DNA from: DATFVA01 sp963711455
GTDB lineage: Bacteria > Bacteroidota > Ignavibacteria > Ignavibacteriales > Ignavibacteriaceae
DNA: 64,000 nucleotides
Assembly: GCA_963711455.1 (NCBI GenBank)
Contig: CAVQEH010000004.1
Location: 620,001-684,000, forward strand
Direction of reading: 5' to 3'
The notes below the pieces were generated by a model, which was not told the DNA's origin, made no database searches, and was given only the letters and a program-made list of their open reading frames with translations. Both the position numbers and the translations under genes were made by a program. This document shows positions 9,610 through 18,355 of this stretch, piece after piece. Numbering within the stretch: the first letter of the stretch is position 1; each line of letters begins with the position of its first letter.

Positions 9610-11586
9610 ATGTCAGCCACATTAGTTTCTAAATACTTATTTACCGATATTTTAGAAACAGATGATTCCGCATATGCTGTTACAGATTTAGCTTTCAGGA
9701 TTACCTGGTATAATGAAGGGTTTAAAGGTTTAATTGATTCTAAAAGAATTAAAGGTAAATCTCTCCAGCAGCTTTTAGAAATTGATATAGATGAATTCGA
9801 AAAAGTACTGTCCGAACGCATAAAAACTTCCCAAATAAGAAATGAAAAACGGCTAATTACAATTACTCCTCTTATTTCCAAGGGAAAGGCAGAAGGGTAT
9901 TTCTTTAAAGTTCAGAATATAAATCATAGCAGAATACAGGAAATTTCAGATTCGGATATAATTGATAAAAACCTCAAGCTGCTGGAAGAACAGCAGAATA
10001 TTCTTTCCCTTGTTGTAAAAGAAAAATCGTTAACTGCACTTGCAGATGAAATACTGAGCCGATGTATTGAACTCTCAAAAAGTGATTTGGGATTTGTGGT
10101 AATTTTGGATGAGGGTAAAAAATATGAATACCTTATCAGGGATGATAAAGAGATAATCCGGAACCGGAATGAAATGAAGAGGGAAGTAGAAGCTAACTTT
10201 TCGTTCATAACTAAATGGCTTAATGTAAATAAGCATTCATTGCTGGCACTTAATTACCCCAATAATATCGGTTTTAATCTCACAAGATTTTTACAGTGCG
10301 AATCTTTAATTATTTCACCAGCTTTTTTTGAGGAACAGCTCCTGGCGGTAATAATAGTCGGGAAAAAGAAAGAAGTATATTCTACATTTGAAATAAACAA
10401 CTGCGAACAGCTCGCAGTCCTTCTAGCTTTTGCTATCAGCAACATAAGGACAAGAGAATTAAACACTACGCTTGAAAACAGATTATTGCAGGCACAAAAA
10501 CTTGAAACAATAGGAAAACTATCAAGCGGGATGGCGCACGATTTCAGCAATTTATTATCAAGCATATTCGGCAGTCTGAATCTTTTGAAAAAACGAGTTC
10601 CCGAGAATGAAAATATTTACCGGCTTATAGATAATATTGAAAGCTGTTCAGTCAGAGCCAGGGATCTTACTAAAGGATTGCTTTCTTTTGGAAAGCCCAC
10701 GCCAAAAAGAAAGGAAATTATTAAACCAAATGTTTTAATGAATGAAATTTCAAAAGTAATTTCGCAAACATTTCCAAAGAAAATCAGCTTCGAAAGTAAT
10801 GTTCAGGATAATCTTCATGATGTTGTGGGAAATGGAACCGAAATATACCAGGTGTTATTAAACCTCTGTGTAAATGCGAAAGAAGCAATTGAGGGAAATG
10901 GTAAAATAAAACTTGAAGCATCAAACATTAAAATTGATGAGGATAATATTTTTAAATATCCTTTGTTAAATAAGGGTAATTATGTTCATTTCTCTGTGAG
11001 TGATACAGGCAGCGGGATTGAAGAAGAAAACCTGCAAAAGATTTTTGATCCTTACTTCTCAACAAAAATAAAAGAAACCGGTTCAGGCCTGGGTTTATAT
11101 GTTACTTATGGAATAATTAAAGCACACACCGGACATGTAGAGGTTTCGAGCATAATTAAAAAGGGTACCACATTTGATGTTTACCTGCCTGCATTTGAAC
11201 CTGCAATTTCAGAAAAGCCTGTCCCCGCTGATAAAATAATACTGCTGGTTGATGATGAGATTATGTTAAGAGATCTGCTTGCTGAAATGCTCGAATCGAA
11301 CGGATACAACGTAATAAAAGTAGGCACCGGTACCGAGGCTTTACGAGTGCTGACAGAGGAAATAAAAGTTGACCTGGTTATTATTGATTATAATATGCCC
11401 GAGATGAATGGATTGGAAACCACACGAAAAATAAGAGAATTAAATTTCAAAATGCCTGTGATTCTTTCCTCCGGTAGCACAGGGCTTGAAGAGAAGCTAA
11501 ACTTAAGAGGCACCGGGGTAACTGCTACACTAACTAAACCATACGAATTCGATACAATGTTCTCGACTATTCAGAAACTTATCTGA
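9610..11586 (+). CDS. Soluble hybrid sensor histidine kinase (PAS-GAF-HisKA-HATPase-REC)
   Basis: This 658-residue kinase lacks membrane segments, so it should sense a cytoplasmic signal. The N-terminal region (about 8-105) is PAS-like. A GAF-like domain follows (about 125-285). The phosphoacceptor is H310 in the GMAHDFSNLL box, and the ATPase motifs are DTGSGIEEEN and GSGLGLYVTYGI. The C-terminal receiver (about 540-658) has VDDE, phosphoacceptor in VIIDYNMPEMNG and Lys in TLTKPYE. It follows the NtrC-type regulator by 12 bp and presumably phosphorylates it. Its stop codon abuts the stop of the convergent gene with no gap. Confidence 0.92.
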   Translation: MSATLVSKYLFTDILETDDSAYAVTDLAFRITWYNEGFKGLIDSKRIKGKSLQQLLEIDIDEFEKVLSERIKTSQIRNEKRLITITPLISKGKAEGYFFKVQNINHSRIQEISDSDIIDKNLKLLEEQQNILSLVVKEKSLTALADEILSRCIELSKSDLGFVVILDEGKKYEYLIRDDKEIIRNRNEMKREVEANFSFITKWLNVNKHSLLALNYPNNIGFNLTRFLQCESLIISPAFFEEQLLAVIIVGKKKEVYSTFEINNCEQLAVLLAFAISNIRTRELNTTLENRLLQAQKLETIGKLSSGMAHDFSNLLSSIFGSLNLLKKRVPENENIYRLIDNIESCSVRARDLTKGLLSFGKPTPKRKEIIKPNVLMNEISKVISQTFPKKISFESNVQDNLHDVVGNGTEIYQVLLNLCVNAKEAIEGNGKIKLEASNIKIDEDNIFKYPLLNKGNYVHFSVSDTGSGIEEENLQKIFDPYFSTKIKETGSGLGLYVTYGIIKAHTGHVEVSSIIKKGTTFDVYLPAFEPAISEKPVPADKIILLVDDEIMLRDLLAEMLESNGYNVIKVGTGTEALRVLTEEIKVDLVIIDYNMPEMNGLETTRKIRELNFKMPVILSSGSTGLEEKLNLRGTGVTATLTKPYEFDTMFSTIQKLI

Positions 11587-12264
11587 TCAGGTTGTTTGCT
11601 CTTCTTTTTTATCAACATCAATCATTTTTATATTCTTAACATAATCGGAAAGTACCGGCTTTCTAATAGTATGCATCTGGTTAAGAATATCATTGATTTC
11701 TTTGATTGCTGTAGTTATATAATCAAGACGTTTGTTAATTGCATCAGTTGAGATAACTTCTTTGTTTATTTCTCTTTTAATTGCTGCCGTAGAAAGGCTC
11801 ATAAGAGTCAGCGGCTGTTTAATTTTATGATTAGCGGTAACAACTGTAGCTGCAAACAATTTGCTTTTTTCAGCTTCAATAAGCTGCCGCCTGGCATCGG
11901 ATAATTTTAATGCCGATTTAACCCTCGCCAGGAGTTCAACCCTGTTAAAAGGTTTTTTGATATAATCAAAGGCTCCGGCTTCCAGTCCGTCTTTGGTATC
12001 TTCTGCTTCTATTTTTGCAGTAACCAATATTATCGGGATATGGGAGGTTTCTTCATTACTAACAAGTTTTTTACAAACATCTATGCCGGTAATATCAGGC
12101 ATCATTATATCAAGTAAAATAAGATCGGGCTGTTCCGAGATAGCTTTATTTAAACCAGACTTACCTTCGTAAGCTGTAATAACTTCATAACCTTCATTTT
12201 CTAACCTATCCTGCAACAGGAACACATTTTCAGGAAGGTCATCTATAACAAGAATTTTTTTCAT
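11587..12264 (-). CDS. Response regulator with kinase-like DHp helix but no ATPase domain
   Basis: The protein has 225 residues. The receiver occupies about 1-120 with DD at 8-9, phosphoacceptor D52 (LLDIMMPD) and a Lys in YIKKPF. It continues into a helical segment resembling a HisKA dimerisation domain, with TANHKIKQPLTLM and H146 at the H-box position, but ends before any ATP-binding domain. This arrangement suggests a phosphotransfer or docking protein rather than a DNA-binding regulator. Its start overlaps the end of the large hybrid kinase by 4 bases (ATGA), indicating translational coupling. Confidence 0.88.
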   Translation of the reverse strand: MKKILVIDDLPENVFLLQDRLENEGYEVITAYEGKSGLNKAISEQPDLILLDIMMPDITGIDVCKKLVSNEETSHIPIILVTAKIEAEDTKDGLEAGAFDYIKKPFNRVELLARVKSALKLSDARRQLIEAEKSKLFAATVVTANHKIKQPLTLMSLSTAAIKREINKEVISTDAINKRLDYITTAIKEINDILNQMHTIRKPVLSDYVKNIKMIDVDKKEEQTT

Positions 12265-15200
12265 TTGACTACTGTATTTAATTTGGAGAATAGTCTTTCA
12301 ATTTTAAATGCTATTAAAGCAGAGTTTACAGGTTTGGATATATAATCATCAAATCCGTGTTTTAATATTATCTCCCTATCCTCAACCATAGCTTTGGCCG
12401 TGACTGCAAATATGGGAATGTTTTGCCAGGCTGTATTTTGTTTTATTCTTTTTAACGTCTGAAACCCATCCATTTCGGGCATCATAATGTCAAGCAGAAT
12501 AAGATCTGGAATCTGTTCACTAAGAACTTCCAGACATTCCTTTCCACCCTTTACCATAATAGTGCTGCAGTTACATGCTGTTACTATTTCATTTAGTGTA
12601 AAGAGTGTATCAGGGTCGTCATCAACTATAAGAACTTCGCCGCGGATATTTTCCGGCACTTCGGGTTCTGGTTCAGCAACAACCGGCTCCTTAATCTCAG
12701 TTTCCGGTTCTTCAGGTATTTCTATTGGATTTGGCAACTCAAGGTCTTCCTGCAGCTTGATTCTGTCTCTTACAACTTTAAGTACATCGAGTGGGTGCCC
12801 TTTTGATTTGACTGTGATATTTTCGACTATATTATTCAGGGAATCTTTGTCTTCTTCACTTATGTCACCATTTGTACTTATTATTATAGGAATGTCCCTG
12901 GTTTCTCTATGCGTCTTTAATTTGTGAGAAAGAGTTATCCCATCAATATTAGGCATCAGTAAATCAAGGATTATAAGATCGGGTTGTACCTCCTTAATTT
13001 TACTAAAAGCAAGTTCGCTGTCTTTTATATAATCAATTCTTACGTTCTCGTTAATGAATTCATTCCTGAAATTTTCGAATACGGTTTCGTCATCATCAAC
13101 TATAATTATTTTTTCTATTCTTTTCTTAGCCTGCTCTTCAAGTTTATTAAAAGCGTGTGTAAGTTTTTCGGAGGAAATTGGTTTAACTATATATTCGTAG
13201 GCTCCCAATCCATATCCAAGGTTCTTATCACTTATTATTGAAACCATTATTACCGGAATATCTTCTGTCTCGGGATTTTCTTTTAGTTCTTTAAGGACGT
13301 TCCATCCATCTTTCTTTGGAAGCATAATATCCAACGTTATTATAAACGGCTGGATTTCTATCGCTTTTTTCAATCCTTTTTCACCATCTTCTGCATACTC
13401 AACCTCATATCCTTTTGACATAAGGTACTGCCCGATCGTGTACCTGACATCAGGATCATCATCAATTACAAGGATTGGATGCTTACGATTCTTTATAAGC
13501 TTCTCCACATTCAGATGAGGAACGATCTCCTTCTTTTTCTGCTCGACAATTACAAGGGGAATTGTGAATGTAAATGTAGAACCTTTATCTTTTTCGCTTG
13601 TAACGGAAAGAGTGCCGTGCATAAGTCCTGCTATTTTTTTACAGATAGCCAGCCCTAACCCGGTACCGCTATACTTTCTTGTTGTGGTTCCATCAATCTG
13701 GCGGAACTCTTCAAAAATAATTTTCTGATCTTCTTCCGAAATACCAATGCCGGAATCTTTTACATCAAATCTTATTTCTTTATTATCCGTGATTGAAATA
13801 TCTAATTCTATATTTCCTTCATTTGTAAATTTAACCGCATTACCTAGAAGGTTTATTAAAACCTGGATAACCTTCCCCTTATCTGTATTAATTATTACCT
13901 TCGTGTTTGTTTTTTTGACAACCTTGAATTGAATATTTTTATTAACCAGTAAAGGCGTAACTGAGGCATCGACTTCTTTCAGAAGATCATCAAGCAAGAA
14001 ATCTTCCAAAGCAACATCCATTCTGCCGGCTTCAATTTTGGAAAGATCGAGAATATCATTAATCAGATTCATTAATCTCTTGCTGCTGTTTAATACTACA
14101 AAAAGCCTTTCTCTATCTTTAGCTTTAATTGATTGATCATCAAGCATGAGTTCTGTCAATCCGAGGATGGCATTCATCGGGGTTCTGAGTTCGTGCGACA
14201 TGCTTGCAAGAAACTGGGACTTTAGCCTGGTTAATTCTTCCGCTTTTTGTTTTTCCAGTTCAAGTTCTTCCGCTTTCTGCTTTAACTCATCATGAAGCCT
14301 GGTTAAGGAATCATTCTGATTTTTAATTCTTACGTTTTGTTCCTGGTAATTGTCATTTAATAATTTCAGATCAGCAATCAGCTTTTCCATCTGAACAAGA
14401 GCAAGTGAATTTGTAAGCCCGATTGCAAGTTGTTCCTGGATCTTTAACAGATAGTCTTTTGCTTCCCGGGATGGCTTCTCAACACCGCCTAATTCAAGGA
14501 TTGCGATTACCTTGTTATTGAATATAACCGGTTGTATTAATAAATGCTTTAAGTTAAGTGATAGTAACCCTGTTTCTATAACAGGCAGGTTTTCCCCGGA
14601 TTCTATTTCAAGCGGATTATGATCTTTCAGTACCGGAGCAAATAAGCCGGGAGATTTTACCGATGAAGCTTTTGTTATACCATAGGAACTTACCATTTTG
14701 ATATTTTCATCTTCAACGGTATACAAAGCACCAATATTAAAGTTGCACGTATTAATAATTTTCTTAAGTGCAGCATCGGATATTTCGGATAAAGTCGGAT
14801 TCTGGTTTAATAAAGTAATGAATTCGGAATACTCGCTTTTAGCTTTCTGATTTTTATTCAGTTCATCCATCATTATATTGAAGGCTCCGGCAAGTTGTCC
14901 GATTTCATCTTTACTTTTAACATCAATCCTTGTGCTGAAATCTCCTTCTTTGGTGGATAAAGTTGCCAGATTAAGTTGGGTTATCTGTTTTCTTATTTTA
15001 TCAGTAAATACAAGTGTGAGAATAAGTGAAAGAATAGCACCAACCACCCCGATAATAATTATAAGATAACGAAGGTTTACCCGGAGATCTGCAGCCTCGT
15101 TTATTGTACTAAAAACCAGAAAGCTGATATTATTATTTTCAGTCATTCCGATAGGATTAAAAATACTTGCTACAAAATCTGATGATTCATTACCCGAAGA

Positions 15201-15803
15201 ATAAACTGAGGATTTCCCCTTAGCTGACAATTCAGAATATGCATTCTTTAACTGAAGAATATTTTTACTGTTATTGTCAGGATTTGATACTTCTATGGGA
15301 GTATCGTCCCAGATTAAAGCCACATCAGCATTAATTTTCACGGAAATATCATTTAGTAATGGGATCGATAAAAATCTTCCATAATAAAAATTATTTCCTT
15401 GCGGAGAGATATAACCCTTTAATGCTAAAAAAGGGTTTTCGGCAAGAAACATTTTTAAATTGAATGTGCCTTTTGGAAAAACAATTTCTTTTTTGCCAAT
15501 CCAGTGAACAACATTTTCGTTGCCCGGTTTAATCTCTATTATAAAGTCTAAATTTTTTGTAAGAATATTAGATGAAGCAAAAAAAGTTCCCCCTTCGGAT
15601 TCAAGTTTATAAAAATCGTCTTCTGTATCCTGAATTAAATCGCGATAAGTAAAAAGGAAATCATTTGTAGAATTTTGAAGATGCTTTGACTGTTGGGAAG
15701 TGAGCACATTGTACATAATAGAGTAAAACGCAAAGGCAGCACTTCCCAGAATTATAACAACAATAGCAAAATTAATAATTAGTATTCTTAAACTGAGTTT
15801 CAT
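12261..15803 (-). CDS. Membrane hybrid histidine kinase with three receiver domains
   Basis: This is an 1180-residue sensor kinase. Transmembrane helices at about 6-27 and 246-267 flank a periplasmic sensor domain of about 215 residues. HAMP follows (about 268-320), then a GAF-like domain (about 325-470) and a coiled coil (about 470-530). The HisKA box is MSHELRTPMN with H537, and the HATPase domain runs to about 775. Three consecutive receivers follow, with phosphoacceptor Asp in FIITLDIMLPKKDG, LIILDLLMPNIDG and LILLDIMMPEMDG; a Pro/Glu-rich linker precedes the last. It sits at the end of the pilus-like operon, 23 bp after a CheY-like gene, and overlaps the following REC-DHp gene. Control of the machine is inferred from position only. 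Confidence 0.93.
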   Translation of the reverse strand: MKLSLRILIINFAIVVIILGSAAFAFYSIMYNVLTSQQSKHLQNSTNDFLFTYRDLIQDTEDDFYKLESEGGTFFASSNILTKNLDFIIEIKPGNENVVHWIGKKEIVFPKGTFNLKMFLAENPFLALKGYISPQGNNFYYGRFLSIPLLNDISVKINADVALIWDDTPIEVSNPDNNSKNILQLKNAYSELSAKGKSSVYSSGNESSDFVASIFNPIGMTENNNISFLVFSTINEAADLRVNLRYLIIIIGVVGAILSLILTLVFTDKIRKQITQLNLATLSTKEGDFSTRIDVKSKDEIGQLAGAFNIMMDELNKNQKAKSEYSEFITLLNQNPTLSEISDAALKKIINTCNFNIGALYTVEDENIKMVSSYGITKASSVKSPGLFAPVLKDHNPLEIESGENLPVIETGLLSLNLKHLLIQPVIFNNKVIAILELGGVEKPSREAKDYLLKIQEQLAIGLTNSLALVQMEKLIADLKLLNDNYQEQNVRIKNQNDSLTRLHDELKQKAEELELEKQKAEELTRLKSQFLASMSHELRTPMNAILGLTELMLDDQSIKAKDRERLFVVLNSSKRLMNLINDILDLSKIEAGRMDVALEDFLLDDLLKEVDASVTPLLVNKNIQFKVVKKTNTKVIINTDKGKVIQVLINLLGNAVKFTNEGNIELDISITDNKEIRFDVKDSGIGISEEDQKIIFEEFRQIDGTTTRKYSGTGLGLAICKKIAGLMHGTLSVTSEKDKGSTFTFTIPLVIVEQKKKEIVPHLNVEKLIKNRKHPILVIDDDPDVRYTIGQYLMSKGYEVEYAEDGEKGLKKAIEIQPFIITLDIMLPKKDGWNVLKELKENPETEDIPVIMVSIISDKNLGYGLGAYEYIVKPISSEKLTHAFNKLEEQAKKRIEKIIIVDDDETVFENFRNEFINENVRIDYIKDSELAFSKIKEVQPDLIILDLLMPNIDGITLSHKLKTHRETRDIPIIISTNGDISEEDKDSLNNIVENITVKSKGHPLDVLKVVRDRIKLQEDLELPNPIEIPEEPETEIKEPVVAEPEPEVPENIRGEVLIVDDDPDTLFTLNEIVTACNCSTIMVKGGKECLEVLSEQIPDLILLDIMMPEMDGFQTLKRIKQNTAWQNIPIFAVTAKAMVEDREIILKHGFDDYISKPVNSALIAFKIERLFSKLNTVVK

Positions 15804-15826
15804 AGTAAGCCATAAAAGAGAAAAAT

Positions 15827-16195
15827 TTACTGGTTATCTCTCTGAAGGACTTTACGGATTGTAATAAGAAGCTCATCAAAATCATACGGTTTGCTGATAA
15901 AATCGCTGGCTCCCATTTTTGCGGAATCAATAGCGCTTTTAACATCAGCATACGCAGTAAGCACAATTACTTTCGTTTTAATTTCCTTCATTTCAAGTTC
16001 TTTCAAAACCTCAAAGCCATCTTTGCCGGGCATCTTTAAGTCCAAAAGAATAAGATCTACAGGCTTTTCTACGATAAAATTAAACGCATCATCTCCATTG
16101 TTTACGTATTCGGCATCGTAACCAACTTCACCAAGCTCTTCACTGAGCACCGAGCACAGATTTTTATCGTCATCAACAATTAGAATAGTTTCCAT
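15827..16195 (-). CDS. Single-domain CheY-like response regulator
   Basis: The protein is a stand-alone receiver of 122 residues. It contains the acidic DDD pocket near 8-10, phosphoacceptor Asp in LILLDLKMPGKDG and Lys in ISKPYDF. With no output domain it probably relays phosphate or binds a partner, as pilus-associated PilG/PilH-type receivers do. It lies 10 bp downstream of the secretin and 23 bp upstream of the triple-receiver kinase. Confidence 0.92.
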   Translation of the reverse strand: METILIVDDDKNLCSVLSEELGEVGYDAEYVNNGDDAFNFIVEKPVDLILLDLKMPGKDGFEVLKELEMKEIKTKVIVLTAYADVKSAIDSAKMGASDFISKPYDFDELLITIRKVLQRDNQ

Positions 16196-16205
16196 GACTT
16201 ATGGC

Positions 16206-17438
16206 TTATTTATCCTCTGTTACAGAATTAAGTTGATAATATTTTATTCTTTCCCTGTTCTTAAGCAGATCTTCTTTTATTGGATTAGCTGGTTTTGGTC
16301 CGGCTAACCTTTCTTTTAATGATGGAACAAGGTCCGCCTTAATTAGTATTACTAATTCCTTCCGGCTTTCTACATACTTATTGTAACCGGTAAGATATCT
16401 TATACCAAAGACCCACCACGGTAAATCCTTAAGAAAAGGAATTCCGGTTCTCTGTGTGGTTTGTTCATTAACAAACAAGCCGCCGAGAATAGTTTCTTCA
16501 CCGTCGAGCATAACTATCTGCGTGCTGGCAGAGGTTTTCTTAATTTCTGTTGTGGTCGCATCTGCCTGGAAGGTACTTCTTTCAACATTGAGTTTTAATA
16601 ATGTATAGTCAATTCCGTCCTCTGTATAAACAAACGGAGTAACTTCAATGATTGTACCTGTCGGGAAGAATTTTTCAATAACGTTCCCGGCAAAATCTCT
16701 TTGTTTGACTGAGAAATCGGAACCAACCTGGATTCTACCCAATTGACCTTCCCTGACAATTACATTTGGGCTGGCTATTATTTCACCAAGATTTTCGGTT
16801 TCAAGAAATTTAAATACTGCCGTAGCTTGTCCAAAGAAATTTCCAAGTTCAAAATTTCCACTGCCATTTATGGTAAAATTATTTTCCTGCGCTTGACCTG
16901 TACCGGACGAAGTTATTGGAGTGGCTCCTGTATTAATCTCTGAACCGACATTGGCACCATCACCGGAGAGTAAAAATTTCCAGTCAATGCCTTGTTCCCT
17001 TGATTTATCCACATCCAATTCAAAAAATACAGCGGAAATTTTAACTTCTCTCACGTCAACTGCTGCATAGTTATCCGGGGTTTTATCTTTCTTTTCAATC
17101 TCATCTTTTCTTTTGACTACAATAACATTTTCCTTTTCCTCATAAACAAATCCATTATACTGAACTATAACAACGAGGGCTTTATCATAAGGCATGTTAT
17201 TTATTTCAATTCCGATCGGGTCGGTTGAATTTACTGTAGATACAATATTCTTTCCCGTATATTTCTCACTCACTTTACTGAGTAATTCAATTGCCTGGTT
17301 AAATGGAAGTGAGGCAGACATTGTAACGAGTTCACCCGGGTTATTATATCCCTTGAGTTCATTTTCAAGGTACTGTTGGGAATAGGATTGAACCGATAAC
17401 CCAATAATTATAAGCAGTGTTATTATAAATGTTTTCAT
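16206..17438 (-). CDS. Short secretin of type IV pilus / type II secretion type
   Basis: This is an outer-membrane pore-forming protein of 410 residues with an N-terminal signal peptide (ending SVQSYSQ). An STN-like small domain covers about 45-112 and a linker follows. The secretin core runs from about 125 to 375 with typical stretches VREVKISAVFFELD, ENLGEIIASPNVIVREGQ and GGLFVNEQTTQRTGIPFLKDLPW. It lacks the multiple N1-N3 or AMIN domains of longer PilQ/GspD proteins, so it is unusually short. It follows the PilO-PilP-like gene by 17 bp and precedes the CheY-like receiver by 10 bp. Confidence 0.88.
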   Translation of the reverse strand: MKTFIITLLIIIGLSVQSYSQQYLENELKGYNNPGELVTMSASLPFNQAIELLSKVSEKYTGKNIVSTVNSTDPIGIEINNMPYDKALVVIVQYNGFVYEEKENVIVVKRKDEIEKKDKTPDNYAAVDVREVKISAVFFELDVDKSREQGIDWKFLLSGDGANVGSEINTGATPITSSGTGQAQENNFTINGSGNFELGNFFGQATAVFKFLETENLGEIIASPNVIVREGQLGRIQVGSDFSVKQRDFAGNVIEKFFPTGTIIEVTPFVYTEDGIDYTLLKLNVERSTFQADATTTEIKKTSASTQIVMLDGEETILGGLFVNEQTTQRTGIPFLKDLPWWVFGIRYLTGYNKYVESRKELVILIKADLVPSLKERLAGPKPANPIKEDLLKNRERIKYYQLNSVTEDK

Positions 17439-17455
17439 TTTAAAATCTCTCTTTA

Positions 17456-18355
17456 TTAATGGACCTTATTAGTATTTTTAGGCTCTTCTTTATCAAGCGT
17501 CAGATCGACTTTTTCTATAATTCCACCTTTGTTGAGGATAAAGCTAACCTGATCTCTTTCATAATCTATTTTCGTCAGATATCCAAGATAAACCTGTTCG
17601 CCTTCCCATAACAGATAAGTATTTCCCTTACTGTCTCCTATAAATGCACCTTCAGGTACAAGGGCAAGAAGCTTGGCTCCCTGAACGTCAAGAAGGTTAT
17701 CAAGGTTTGGAGGAATTTCATTTCTGATTAATGGATAGAAAGCATCATATAAAGGTCTGGCGGTCAGATTATTTTCAACCAGTTCGGATGTTTCAAACCG
17801 ACTATCGCTAGAGTAGTAGGCATCAACGTTCAGGTTAAAGTTAACCAGGAAATGGGGCATTCCGTCTTCATCAGTTTTGATGAGATTGCTAAGTGAAACC
17901 GATTTGATTTTCTTTAGCTGTTTACTTTGCTCAATCGCATAAATAAGATGCCAGACATCATTATATGCCCCTCCGCCACTAAGCTTATACTCGTGGAAGA
18001 AAAAGTTTCTGTCGGGTTTCATATCTGCATATTCTATATCAATCGTGGTCTGTGGAGAATAACTACTGCTTAAATCATTCACAAAATCATAAAATTTTAT
18101 GGATGATAAATCTTTAGGAATATTAAATTTCCTTGCTGCCAGTACGGAATCAAGAACTGAGGCGCGCTGCTCTAATTCCTGGTATTGTGCTTCCAGGTCC
18201 GCAGTATTATAAGAATGAGCCTTCATTTCTTCCAGCTTGCTTCTTCTTTCGTTTAGATCGCCTCTCTGAAATATCAGTATATATGCGCCACCCACTATTA
18301 ATATTAAAATAAGCAGAGCGACTAAGCCAAGCGTACTTTTTAATTTTCTGTTCAT
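17456..18355 (-). CDS. PilO-like pilus alignment protein with PilP-like C-terminal region
   Basis: The protein has 299 residues: a short cytoplasmic start, one transmembrane helix (about 9-30), a periplasmic coiled coil (about 34-75) and an alpha/beta domain of PilO type (about 80-190). Its C-terminal part (about 215-290) contains GAFIGDSKGNTYLLWEGEQVYLGYLTKI, which resembles the small beta domain of PilP/GspC that contacts the secretin. I therefore read it as a PilO-PilP fusion; the PilP part is a pattern-based inference. The start overlaps the PilM-PilN gene by 4 bases. Confidence 0.7.
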   Translation of the reverse strand: MNRKLKSTLGLVALLILILIVGGAYILIFQRGDLNERRSKLEEMKAHSYNTADLEAQYQELEQRASVLDSVLAARKFNIPKDLSSIKFYDFVNDLSSSYSPQTTIDIEYADMKPDRNFFFHEYKLSGGGAYNDVWHLIYAIEQSKQLKKIKSVSLSNLIKTDEDGMPHFLVNFNLNVDAYYSSDSRFETSELVENNLTARPLYDAFYPLIRNEIPPNLDNLLDVQGAKLLALVPEGAFIGDSKGNTYLLWEGEQVYLGYLTKIDYERDQVSFILNKGGIIEKVDLTLDKEEPKNTNKVH

